Origin: Azospirillum oryzae
Lineage (GTDB): Bacteria; Pseudomonadota; Alphaproteobacteria; Azospirillales; Azospirillaceae
DNA: 64,000 nucleotides
NCBI RefSeq assembly: GCF_008364795.1
Contig: NZ_VTTM01000013.1
Coordinates: 62,001 to 126,000, forward strand
Direction of reading: 5' to 3'
The notes beneath the pieces are model-generated. The model searched no databases. It had not been told where the DNA came from and was given only the letters and a program-made list of their open reading frames with translations. Below are positions 56,201-63,731 of the stretch, in pieces. How positions within the stretch are numbered: position 1 is the first letter of the stretch; every line of letters begins with the position of its first letter. The translations under genes were made by a program, and so were the position numbers.

Positions 56201-57246
56201 TGCGCCCTATAGTCCGGCGGGTCTTCGTGCCACCGTCGTCGGTGATGGCAACCGACGATCCGACCCACGTGCCATTTTGGCGCCGGCCTGTCAGCACCTT
56301 TGGCCGGTTGCGGATGACGGACCTTGACAACGGGCATTCACTTGCGTTCAGCCTTCCATCCTCTGCTGGGCCGCCTCCGGATTGGTGCTCCCAGATTGTG
56401 GCCGTTGTCCCCAGAGCTTCAGACGTCGGATTACTCCTTCGCATGTCCGGGTAGCAGCACTTGGGTGGACAAGGTTCCTTCATAGGACACTCCAACATCA
56501 AACCTTGCGGATCGTCGGGAAGGTGTGTTTCCCGACAACCCTCAGGTCACACGCCACCGGTCCGCGACCTGAACGGCGGTGGGCGCACCTTGGCGGACGC
56601 CATCAGCGTAGGCGCCAGCACGATCACGAGCGACAATCTCGACGCCAGGATGAGCTTTCAGCCATGCGGCAACGGTGTCAGCTTGGCGGTCAGGCAGCAG
56701 GTCGATCGGACAATTGCGCTCAAGATCGACCAGAATGGTGCCGTAACTCTTGCCGCGGCGCCACGCCCAGTCGTCGATGCCGATGATGCGCGGTGTTGGG
56801 ATCGGCGCCATCGTCTCCGCCCGGATTAGACGCAGCAGCGTGTCGCCGCTGACCGGCATGGCGAGCCGGGTGGCCAACCGGGCGCCGGGATCCCCGCCGG
56901 CACTCAAGGCGATGGTGCGCTGCGCCTCGGCAAGCCGGCGGGTGCGCCTGACCCGCGGCGCCGTAATGGTGGGCAGGCGTTCGGCGAAGACGCGGCGCGG
57001 GCAATCCGTTGTAGGGCAGCGGAAGCGGCGGACCTGCAGACGCAGTTCACCGACCCGACCCTGCCAGGGCAGGTCACCCAGGCGACGGTCGTAACGGCTA
57101 TGGACGCGACGCGATGGTCGGCCGCACAAAGGACAGGCCGCCGTGGCAGCACGGACATGGGCTGCCACCATGACACGATCGGCGTCGAGTGTGACCTGAT
57201 CGACAATGAGGCCGGGCGGCAGCAGGGAAAGCAGCGATTTGGACAA
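53284..57246 (-). CDS. ISL3-family transposase in two exons around a group II intron
   Basis: Exon 1 is 56553-57246 (TTG start proposed) and exon 2 is 53284-54200. Joined, they give 1611 bp and a 536-residue protein in frame. The join restores VADRWHLLHNL, the conserved ISL3 sequence at that point. Exon 1 has the ISL3 zinc finger (CPLCGRPSRRVHSRYDRR and RCPTTDCPRRVF) and the first catalytic Asp in IIGIDDWAWRRG. Exon 2 has a helix-turn-helix insertion (WSQTRIAETLHLDRKTVRVW) and the C-terminal LSLPWSTGPVEGQVSKLK. Unspliced, exon 1 ends after DRWRVT. The protein is therefore only made if the intron is removed. Confidence 0.85.
54242..54275 (-). ncRNA. Group II intron domain V
   Basis: The catalytic 34-nt hairpin begins GAGCCGGATGACGGGAG and ends CACGTCCGGTTC, with the AGC-like triad base, GAGA-type tetraloop region and paired arms in place. 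The RT stop codon overlaps its first two bases. Confidence 0.85.
54274..55941 (-). CDS. ltrA: Group II intron reverse transcriptase/maturase with HNH domain
   Basis: The ATG at 55941 is preceded by GGAGACG. The 555-residue protein has RT blocks: VYIPKADGRKRPLGIPTIRD, NSYGFRPGRCTMDAIVALH, GTPQGGIASPLLANIALD and the active site LVRYADDLVV. A maturase X domain follows (GFDFLGFTVRRYR; LNPLIRGWANYYRH). The C-terminal HNH endonuclease has CAMCRVGF, EHHDIPRYLGG and HRWCHHGHH. All key residues are present, so the intron should be able to splice and home. Confidence 0.93.
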   Translation of the reverse strand: MVKTEHSGERPPTMAWSEIDWTTTEAVVKRLQGRIYRAAAAGNGRQVKNLQKLLVRSTSAKRLAVRRVTQQNTGRNTPGIDGVVCKTPEGRMRLSTDLSLKDYRPQPVRRVYIPKADGRKRPLGIPTIRDRALQMLVKMALEPEWETRFEANSYGFRPGRCTMDAIVALHAMLAPAGASEWVLNADISGCFDNIGHDPLLARLPTFTTTIHRWLKAGTVELGTWTPTTAGTPQGGIASPLLANIALDGTERLFGAEDTRGRPVRPSRRHGLNRGLGLVRYADDLVVTAPTREVLETYVVPTLTRFLRERGLTLSEKKTRIVHIDQGFDFLGFTVRRYRGVILTTPQKAKVVQHLRAIHDYLSGHRQATASQVIGELNPLIRGWANYYRHGASKRTFHSMDHHVHAKLWHWAKRRHPTKSAAWVRSRYFDAKWNFVDGRTRLARHDDIPITRHSKVQGKRSPLNPDDQAYWEERQQRRMKVTMHSPMRLALLRRQDFQCAMCRVGFDPDEDLPLIDEHHDIPRYLGGSDQIDNLQLVHRWCHHGHHARIGYRAAEA

Positions 57247-57315
57247 GGATTCTGGTGCTCAGGAGGATAGATCGTTCCTTTTATGTGCTCACTCCGCTGC
57301 CGCCTGACATCTGAC

Positions 57316-57340
57316 CTGCACCGGGAATGCGGATGGACCA
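57316..57340. repeat. Inverted repeat of the ISL3-family element, other end
   Basis: This is the perfect partner of 53236-53260; the reverse-transcriptase fragment of a second intron begins directly outside it. Confidence 0.85.
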
Positions 57341-57829
57341 AACTTCATTCGGCCTTTACAGACGCGCCTGATCGAGTTCGGCCGGCTGCCGGCTCTGGCT
57401 CGACGACAGCGCGGCGAACGGCGTCCGGGAACTTTCGCCTTCCTGGGATTCACCCACTACTGCGGGTGGACGCGGGACGGCCGGTTCATTGTGAAACGCA
57501 AGACACAGGCAAAAAGGCTGGCCCGCAAGTTGGGAGCGCTCCGCCAGGAAATGAAGAGGCGTATGCACCAGCCCATCGCCGAGCAACATCTCTGGCTCTG
57601 CCAAGTGTTGCGCGGCCACTACGGCTACTACGGCTACTACGGTGTGCCTCACAACTATCCTGCCCTGAGCGCTTTCCTGCAAGCAGTCCGGCGAATCTGG
57701 TACCACGTACTGCGACATCGCAGCCAAAAGGCCCGATGCCTCACCTGGGACCGCTTCAAGGCCCTCGTCCTGCGCTACACCTTGCCGACACCAACGATCA
57801 CACGACCCTGGGCGGAGAGACCAGCATGA
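57341..57829 (+). pseudogene. Group II intron reverse transcriptase C-terminal fragment
   Basis: The frame from 57341 gives RPGTFAFLGFTHYCGWTRDG, VKRKTQAKRLARKLGALRQE and HLWLCQVLRGHYGYYGYYGV. These are the thumb and maturase X region of a group II intron RT of a different lineage from the one at 54274. The palm with YADD is absent because the ISL3 element abuts it. Confidence 0.75.
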
Positions 57830-57917
57830 CGTGGGTTACCCTCGGGAGGAGCCGGGTGCGGGAAAGCCGCACGCCCGGATCTGTGAGGGCGAAAGCCAAA
57901 TGGCTGAGCTACTCGAC
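57341..57917 (+). mobile_element. 3' part of a second group II intron
   Basis: On the plus strand, immediately outside the ISL3 repeat, are the C-terminal third of an intron reverse transcriptase, a 34-nt domain V-like hairpin (57849-57882, GAGCCGGGTGCGGG to CGCCCGGATCT) and a domain VI ending CTACTCGAC at 57917. The bulged A is seven nucleotides from the end, as in the first intron. The 5' ribozyme and most of the RT gene are missing. The two introns have different RT sequences and opposite orientation. Confidence 0.7.
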
Positions 57918-58383
57918 CGCTATCACCATGGAAAGCCTAAAACGAGCTGTGCCAACCTGACTCCCCTGACCCGCTCCACATTGCCGCGGAGCAGACCGGC
58001 GGCCTCACCCGCCGAAGAGCACAGAACCCCCTCAGACACCACGCCTCGGGGCACGATCACCACGATGGGTGTTCCCTATAGCTCCACTCGGTGGCCAGAA
58101 CCTCGGATTGATACGAAAGGCATCGAGCACCAGGCGCAGAAACGGAGTCTCGACCGTTTCGCGCAGGCCTGACATAGAAGGTCTGAGCGGCTTCCACTGC
58201 ACCACTTATAATGATCCAACACGATAAACGATGGTACCTGCCTCAAGGTGTTTAAGCTGAGGTAAAGGCCAAGTATCAGGAAATAGGGCGTGTTCCTGAC
58301 ATGCTGAACCTGACGGTCAGCTTCCTGCCGTCCCTCGAAGCAACGTTGATAGACGAAACGGAATCTCCTCAACCACGCAATAC
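57918..58383. other. Exon-side remnant and spacer before the LysR gene
   Basis: The frame after the intron end (RYHHGKPKTSCANLTPLTRS) should be part of whatever gene the second intron entered; I cannot identify it. The 49-bp repeat at 58010-58058 lies inside. From about 58175 the sequence is AT-richer with no CDS; a GCTGA/TCAGC hairpin lies near 58300, downstream of the minus-strand LysR gene. Confidence 0.45.
58010..58058 (+). repeat. 49-bp sequence repeated at 39724-39773
   Basis: It matches 39724-39773 at about 42 positions in the same orientation, from CGCCGAAGAGCACA to GGGGCACGATC. Confidence 0.6.
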
Positions 58384-59298
58384 TTAGCTTGACCAAAGAT
58401 TATTGTAATCATTGGATTTAAAACGCTCAACGAGAGCCTCGACAAACACCCGCACCTTTGCAGGCATGAAGGCTCTCGTTTGGAAAGCTATATTCATGGT
58501 CAGCATAGGCAAGTGCCAGTCATCAAGGACAGAGACCAGTTTTCCAGAGGCGAGATCATCGTATATGATGTACTTGGGCTGTACCAAAACACCAATATGG
58601 TCTAGCGCAGCTTTGACAACGACCTGTCCGTCATTTGTTGATAGAAAAGGAGTTACGTGTATCGTTGCGCTCTCTTCATTCTTTTTGAAGGACAATTCGT
58701 TCGGATTCAAAGCATAATCATAGATTAGCATCTTATGTCCGGCAAGATCAGCCGGCTCTTTGGGTGTGCCATAAGCTTCCAGGTACTGGGGGGAAGCTGC
58801 CAACACCCGTCGTGTTTTCGCCAACTTCCTGATGGTCAGCGCTCTATCCGCTTCAAACTGACGTGTCCTTATGGCAACGTCGACATTGTTGTCGATAATG
58901 TCGAGATAGCGGTTCGCGGCTACGATATCTATCGTGATATCAGGATAGCGAGCAGAGAATGATGACAGCATCGGTTCTATGTGGAGAAGACAAAAGGACA
59001 GGGAAGCGGTTACCCGCAACAGTCCCGAAGGCTTGACAACGATGTCCTGAACCGATGCGTCGGCTTCTCTCATATCTGCAAGGATGGACTTGCAGCGGCG
59101 CCTATATTCGCTTCCGGCCTCCGTCAGAAACAACTGACGAGTCGTGCGTTGGACAAGCCTAACGCCCAGACGTTTTTCAAGTTGGAACAATATACGACTT
59201 GCAGCAGAAACCGAGAGTTGAAGGGCTTCGGCCGCTTTGCTGATGCTGCCCGAGTCAGCGATCTGAACGAAAAGTTCGATTTGACGGAACTGATCCAA
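58384..59298 (-). CDS. LysR-family transcriptional regulator
   Basis: I prefer the TTG at 59298, which gives the canonical LysR start DQFRQIELFVQIADSGS with GAGGGAC upstream; an ATG at 59340 adds 14 atypical residues. The 304-residue product has a winged helix (ISKAAEALQLSVSAASRILF, then LEKRLGVRLVQRTTRQLFLT) and a periplasmic-binding-like effector domain. The subtype resembles the many regulators of aromatic or redox genes; the effector is unknown. It is divergent from the chemoreceptor gene 591 bp away. Its GC content is lower than the surroundings. Confidence 0.88.
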   Translation of the reverse strand: MDQFRQIELFVQIADSGSISKAAEALQLSVSAASRILFQLEKRLGVRLVQRTTRQLFLTEAGSEYRRRCKSILADMREADASVQDIVVKPSGLLRVTASLSFCLLHIEPMLSSFSARYPDITIDIVAANRYLDIIDNNVDVAIRTRQFEADRALTIRKLAKTRRVLAASPQYLEAYGTPKEPADLAGHKMLIYDYALNPNELSFKKNEESATIHVTPFLSTNDGQVVVKAALDHIGVLVQPKYIIYDDLASGKLVSVLDDWHLPMLTMNIAFQTRAFMPAKVRVFVEALVERFKSNDYNNLWSS

Positions 59299-59889
59299 GT
59301 TAACGTCCCTCAAACATCGTTGGTCTCCGTCGACATCCATAAGCCGGCTGTTTTAAAAACCGCTGCGGGTCGGCTGCTGAAACAGATCCAGTGATCATGA
59401 CACAACCGATCGCTTGCAGACTGGTCAAAGCGACAGGCTGCAGTCACTCTTGCCAGAGGAAGCCCCGTCATCGGCCGAGCCACACACGCATTGGCCAGGA
59501 TACTATCCAAGCTTTTTCCCAGATTTAGCAAATGTTATTTGCTCAAACAATCCTTATCATCCACGGTTTCTTGCCTATACTAACGTGGCAGTGTCAAATA
59601 AATGTCCGCCGGATTCAGCTCTATATCTAGACGAAGGGTTGCTTCGTTGTAAGTTCGTATATGATCAACACGAAGCATCATCAGCAGATGATGAGGCGTA
59701 TTTTTTCCTTTGTCTGGACATTTATTTAAATGAGATAGGATTTTTTATTAACGTCTCATGTAAATGCCGCCTTCTTGTCAGTCTTGATTGTTACAGAGTC
59801 AATGAGGAAGGTGGCGCTAAGTCCACGTTCAGCAGCTCTAGGCCTGTGGTGGCAGCAACAAACCGTTTGATCTTTGGGAGGGTTCCAGC
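59299..59889. other. AT-rich intergenic region, no gene seen
   Basis: It lies between the divergent LysR and chemoreceptor genes. It is strikingly AT-rich from 59520 to 59770 compared with the window. One open frame (59414-59893) has no family resemblance or ribosome binding site. Promoters for both genes should be here. Confidence 0.45.
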
Positions 59890-62040
59890 TTGAACAGCCT
59901 GCTTCTGCGACACAAAATCCCCTGTGCTGTGGTGGCATCTGCAGTCCTTACCGGCTTGCTGCTTGGCGGATTCGCCTATGTGACGGCGATGGAACGGTTG
60001 AGAACAGCCGCACAGGACAAGCTGGTGGCGCTCGCTGATGCCCGGGCTCATAGCGTCCAATCCTACATCGAGGGGTTGGAGGGTGACATCGTCTTGACGG
60101 CCAACACCCGTTCAATGCGTGATGCTGTCATGGCGCTGCACGATGGCTGGCGGACTGAAAGCCAACGTGGTGATCCTGCGGCCTCGTTGCGCAAGCGCTA
60201 CATCGATGACAACCCCTATCCGGCCGACGAGCGTTACCGACTGGAGAAGCCAGACGGAATAACCATCTACGATATGGCACACCTTAGGCTGCATTCGTGG
60301 ATGACGGATTTGATGCATCGCCGCAAGCTTGCCGATGTGCTGGTGGTGATGCTGGACGGCAGGATTGTATATAGTACAGCGAAAGGCAGTGACTTTGGGG
60401 CTACGGTCACCTCCGGTCCACTGCATGTGCTGCTGGAAGACATAAAGCTCGATACAAGGCTTGGCACCACAAGGGTAGCCGATTTTTCTGCCTATGCGCC
60501 AGCCGGCGGGGTTCCCTCGGCCTTCCTTGCTACTCCGGTCGTCCTTCAGCAGGCGGATGGCGGTGTTCAAGCGCTCGCGACGCTAGTTTTCCGCCTCCAG
60601 TCCGATGGCCTGGACCGGATCATGCGCGCCAAAGATGGAATGGGTGATACCGGTGACACTTTCCTGTTGGGGGACGATGGCCTAATGCGCAGCACGCCGC
60701 GTTTCTCAACAGAAGCGGCCACATTGAAACGTTATGAGGGTGGCGCCAAGGAAACGATCTCTGCCAGCCGCGATCGTACCGGTATTGTCGAGGCGCGTAA
60801 CGTCGGTGCCACCGGTCAGGCGCTCATCGCTTACCGCCCGCTAATTCACCCCACCTTGACGTGGATGGTGCTGGCGGAAGCAGCAGTCGAAGAGGTTCTC
60901 ACACCCGTCCGCATCATGCGAAACCAGATGGTCGTCGCTGGTGCGGGCATGGTGCTGTTGGTATGCCTTGGCGGTATCGCCTTCGCCCGAGGCATCACAC
61001 GTCCGCTGTCGGCCTTGTGCGAAGCGATGCAGCGCCTGGCGGCCGGCGACCGGCAGCTCCCGGTTCCGGCGCGGGATCGGGGTGACGAGATCGGGCGAAT
61101 GGCCGATGCCATGCAGGTGTTCAAGGATGCGTTGATCGAAGCTGATGCGCTTCACACCGAGCAGGAACGCGCACGCGAATTGGTCGGCGAGCGAACCCGT
61201 CAACTCGAGCAGTTGACGGATAGCTTTGACAAACGGATAGGCAGCATTGTCCATGCTGTGGCTGGCGCCGCCGACGGTCTGGAAACATCAGCCAAGTCAA
61301 TGAGCACCGACGCAGACAAAACGCTAAATATCGCAACCGAGGTTGCCACCGCTGCCGAGCAGACCGCAGCAAACGTTGGGACCGTTGCTATCGCTGCGGA
61401 GCAACTGCGCGCCTCGATCAATGACATTGGCCACCACATCGGGGAGTCGGGACGTATCACTCGGGCCGCCATCTCGGCTGCGAGCCAGGCTGGCGATACA
61501 ATGGAAGCGGTCGTCGACACGGCGAAACGCATCGGCGCTGTCGTTCAACTGATCCACGAGATCGCCGCCCAGACTAACCTGCTGGCGCTCAACGCCACCA
61601 TCGAAGCGGCCCGCGCGGGGGAGACAGGAAAGGGCTTTGCCGTGGTGGCTAATGAAGTAAAGCATCTGGCTGCTCAGACCGCCAAGGCGACGGACGAGAT
61701 TCGTGGGCAAATCGGCACCATGCAATCGGTTACCGATGGAGCGGCGGTGGCCATCGGCCAAATCGTCTCGGTGATCGAAGACATGGGCCGCATCTCCGGC
61801 ATCGTCGCCGAGGCTGTCGAGGAGCAGGGGACCGCGACCAAGGACATCGCCGCCAACGCCAATCAGGCGGCCAAGGCAACTCAATCAGTCAACTGCGTCA
61901 TTGAAGGGGTGGCGTGTTCGGCCGAAACCACCAAAACGGTGGCCAACGAGGTCCTGGCATCCTCGCAAAATCTGACACGGCAAGCGCGCTACCTGCGCGA
62001 GGAAATCGAGCAATTCTTGTCCAGCGTGAGAGCGGGATAG
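59890..62040 (+). CDS. Methyl-accepting chemotaxis protein
   Basis: A TTG start behind GGGAGGG gives 716 residues. The order is: membrane helix (about 12-32), a large dCache-like periplasmic sensor of about 300 residues (ADARAHSVQSYIEGLEGDIV), a second helix (MVVAGAGMVLLVCLGGIAFA) and HAMP. The cytoplasmic signalling helices carry the hairpin tip IAAQTNLLALNATIEAARAG and GKGFAVVANEVKHLA. It lacks an obvious CheR-binding pentapeptide. The ligand is unknown; its place before the pca genes hints at aromatic or organic acid sensing. Confidence 0.92.
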   Translation: MNSLLLRHKIPCAVVASAVLTGLLLGGFAYVTAMERLRTAAQDKLVALADARAHSVQSYIEGLEGDIVLTANTRSMRDAVMALHDGWRTESQRGDPAASLRKRYIDDNPYPADERYRLEKPDGITIYDMAHLRLHSWMTDLMHRRKLADVLVVMLDGRIVYSTAKGSDFGATVTSGPLHVLLEDIKLDTRLGTTRVADFSAYAPAGGVPSAFLATPVVLQQADGGVQALATLVFRLQSDGLDRIMRAKDGMGDTGDTFLLGDDGLMRSTPRFSTEAATLKRYEGGAKETISASRDRTGIVEARNVGATGQALIAYRPLIHPTLTWMVLAEAAVEEVLTPVRIMRNQMVVAGAGMVLLVCLGGIAFARGITRPLSALCEAMQRLAAGDRQLPVPARDRGDEIGRMADAMQVFKDALIEADALHTEQERARELVGERTRQLEQLTDSFDKRIGSIVHAVAGAADGLETSAKSMSTDADKTLNIATEVATAAEQTAANVGTVAIAAEQLRASINDIGHHIGESGRITRAAISAASQAGDTMEAVVDTAKRIGAVVQLIHEIAAQTNLLALNATIEAARAGETGKGFAVVANEVKHLAAQTAKATDEIRGQIGTMQSVTDGAAVAIGQIVSVIEDMGRISGIVAEAVEEQGTATKDIAANANQAAKATQSVNCVIEGVACSAETTKTVANEVLASSQNLTRQARYLREEIEQFLSSVRAG

Positions 62041-62267
62041 GCGCTCGGACCCGCATCAATGAGTTGAGCTACTATGAGACATACAAATCATCCGCGTAAC
62101 AAGATGCTTGTCACTTTAGGAAAATCATATTTGCGCTTTCTGGGAAAGTTCAAAAAGGCCGCAACCGGGCAACCTCCATTTGCGCGTCCATAGGCGCTAA
62201 GTGCCTGATTTTAATGGAACGTAAAAAGCCGAATCGGAGGTGCTGCCAAGTCTCATTAGAAAGCGTT

Positions 62268-62282
62268 GTGCGATTATCGGAC
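62268..62282 (+). promoter_or_regulatory. PcaR/PcaU-like operator, box 1
   Basis: GTGCGATTATCGGAC agrees at 12 of 15 positions with the PcaR consensus GTTCGATAATCGCAC known for IclR-family regulators of beta-ketoadipate genes. It lies 115 bp before the pcaI start. Confidence 0.55.
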
Positions 62283-62351
62283 ATTCGTGCTGTAATCGCT
62301 CTTGACGACATCCAGCGTCGGACCGCATCACAGTGAAGACGCCAAATAGGC

Positions 62352-62366
62352 GTTCGATTACCGGAC
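62352..62366 (+). promoter_or_regulatory. PcaR/PcaU-like operator, box 2
   Basis: GTTCGATTACCGGAC also agrees at 12 of 15 positions with the PcaR consensus. It is a direct repeat of box 1 (16 of 19 over the extended motif), 84 bp or eight helical turns downstream, and ends just before the ribosome binding site of pcaI. Confidence 0.55.
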
Positions 62367-62382
62367 AATTGTGTGGGAGGAA

Positions 62383-63066
62383 ATGGTGATCGACAAAAGT
62401 ATGTCATCGCCCGAAGCGGCGGTTGCCGACATTTTTGACGGAGCGTCGGTGATGATCGGCGGCTTTGGTGCGGCCGGAATGCCGGATCGCCTGATCGAAG
62501 CGCTGATCGCGCAAGGTGCGCGTGATCTCACCGTCATCAACAACAATGCAGGAAATGGTGACGCCGGTCTTGCGGCTCTACTGAGGGAAAAGCGCGTACG
62601 CAAGATCATATGCTCGTTTCCGCGCCAATCAGACTCGCATCACTTCGATGCACTCTATCGGGCAGGTGAAATAGAGCTGGAACTGGTGCCGCAGGGCAAT
62701 CTTGCCGCACGCATACATGCTGCCGGCGCCGGTCTCGGCGCAATCTTCACGCCAACCGGCTATGGCACGCTTCTGGCCGAAGGCAAGGAAATACGTGAGA
62801 TCGATGGGCGCAACCATGTCCTCGAATACCCAATCCACGCTGATTTCGCGCTGATCAAGGCGCAATCCGGCGACCGCTGGGGCAATCTCGTCTACCGCAA
62901 GACCGCTCGCAACTTCGGTCCCATCATGGCGATGGCTGCGGCTTGCACGATTGCTCAGGTGAACGAGATTGTCCCATTGGGCGCGCTCGATCCAGAGACG
63001 GTCGTGACGCCGGGCATTTTCGTCCAGCGTGTGGTGATGACAATGGCCTCGGCTGCTGCCGCCTGA
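62383..63066 (+). CDS. pcaI: 3-oxoadipate CoA-transferase subunit A
   Basis: The ATG at 62383 is preceded by GGGAGGA. The 227-residue product shows the family I CoA-transferase alpha pattern: GASVMIGGFGAAGMPDRLIE, VINNNAGNGDAGLAALL, ELVPQGNLAARIHAAGAGLG and FTPTGYGT. With PcaJ it moves CoA from succinyl-CoA to 3-oxoadipate, the end product of the hydroxyquinol and protocatechuate routes. It is followed 13 bp later by pcaJ. Confidence 0.93.
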   Translation: MVIDKSMSSPEAAVADIFDGASVMIGGFGAAGMPDRLIEALIAQGARDLTVINNNAGNGDAGLAALLREKRVRKIICSFPRQSDSHHFDALYRAGEIELELVPQGNLAARIHAAGAGLGAIFTPTGYGTLLAEGKEIREIDGRNHVLEYPIHADFALIKAQSGDRWGNLVYRKTARNFGPIMAMAAACTIAQVNEIVPLGALDPETVVTPGIFVQRVVMTMASAAAA

Positions 63067-63079
63067 CAGGAGAATGACC

Positions 63080-63718
63080 ATGAAGCGCATGGACCGCGAT
63101 GCTATGGCCCGTCGTGTTGCCCAGGACATTCCGGAGGGCGCCTACGTCAATCTTGGCATTGGTTTGCCGACCCGCGTTGCCGACTTCCTGCCGCCTGACA
63201 AAGAGATTTTCCTGCAGAGCGAAAACGGTCTGCTGGGAATGGGGCCCGCGCCGGCTCCAGGCGATGAGGACCCCGAACTGATCAATGCGGGCAAGCAACC
63301 GGTGACACTTCTCCCCGGAGGCTGCTTCTTTCACCATGCCGACTCTTTCGCGATGATGCGTGGCGGCCATCTCGACATCTGCGTTCTCGGCGCCTTTCAG
63401 GTCTCGGTGCGAGGCGACCTCGCCAATTGGCACACGGGGGCCGCCGATGCCATTCCAGCTGTCGGCGGCGCGATGGACTTGGCGATCGGGGCCAAGCAGG
63501 TCTTCGTCATGATGGACCTGCTGACCAAGGCTGGCGGTAGCAAGCTGGTCGAGCAATGCGATTATCCCCTGACTGGGCTTGGTTGCGTGTCACGCGTCTA
63601 CACCGATCTTGCCATCTTCGAGGTAGGCGCCGGCGGCGCCCGCGTGATCGAGACAGTCGACGGCCTTGGTCTTGAAGCGTTGCGAGAGTTGACTGGCCTT
63701 CCTCTTAAACAGGCGTGA
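63080..63718 (+). CDS. pcaJ: 3-oxoadipate CoA-transferase subunit B
   Basis: The ATG at 63080 is 7 bp from AGGAG; one at 63074 is too close. The 212-residue beta subunit has the catalytic Glu in FLQSENGLLGMGPAP, YVNLGIGLPT and LTGLGCVSRVYTDLAIFEV. It partners PcaI. A GAGGATTC ribosome binding site for pcaF follows. Confidence 0.93.
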   Translation: MKRMDRDAMARRVAQDIPEGAYVNLGIGLPTRVADFLPPDKEIFLQSENGLLGMGPAPAPGDEDPELINAGKQPVTLLPGGCFFHHADSFAMMRGGHLDICVLGAFQVSVRGDLANWHTGAADAIPAVGGAMDLAIGAKQVFVMMDLLTKAGGSKLVEQCDYPLTGLGCVSRVYTDLAIFEVGAGGARVIETVDGLGLEALRELTGLPLKQA

Positions 63719-63731
63719 ACGAGGATTCGTG

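Larger units (their letters stand above)
54201..56552 (-). mobile_element. Complete group II intron inserted in the ISL3 transposase gene
   Basis: The 5' end is GTGTGACC (consensus GTGYG) at 56552. The 3' end is CTACCCGAC at 54201, with the bulged branch-point A seven nucleotides from the end. A 34-nt domain V lies at 54242-54275 and domain VI follows. The 5' ribozyme part (about 55942-56552) precedes the RT gene, which occupies domain IV. Boundaries were fixed by requiring the exons to rejoin as TGGC plus ATCTC (Trp-His-Leu). Confidence 0.88.
53236..57340 (-). mobile_element. ISL3-family element carrying a group II intron
   Basis: Perfect 25-bp inverted repeats at 53236-53260 and 57316-57340 (core CATCCGCATTCCCGGTG) enclose one transposase gene split by a 2352-bp group II intron. 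Without the intron the IS would be about 1753 bp, normal for ISL3. Flanking octamers TTGGATAC and AACTTCAT do not match. The left flank is IS66 and the right flank is a reverse-transcriptase gene, so the element sits at a recombination junction. Confidence 0.85.
62041..62382. promoter_or_regulatory. pcaIJF promoter region
   Basis: No gene is seen in these 342 bp. The region contains the two PcaR-like boxes listed separately. Confidence 0.6.

Noticed and set aside
56542..57246. Stand-alone 234-residue protein ending DRWRVT
   Set aside because: It is exon 1 of the ISL3 transposase read through into the intron; the last codons are intron sequence.
59414..59893. 159-residue frame between LysR and the chemoreceptor
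   Set aside because: It has no ribosome binding site or family resemblance and lies in AT-rich spacer.
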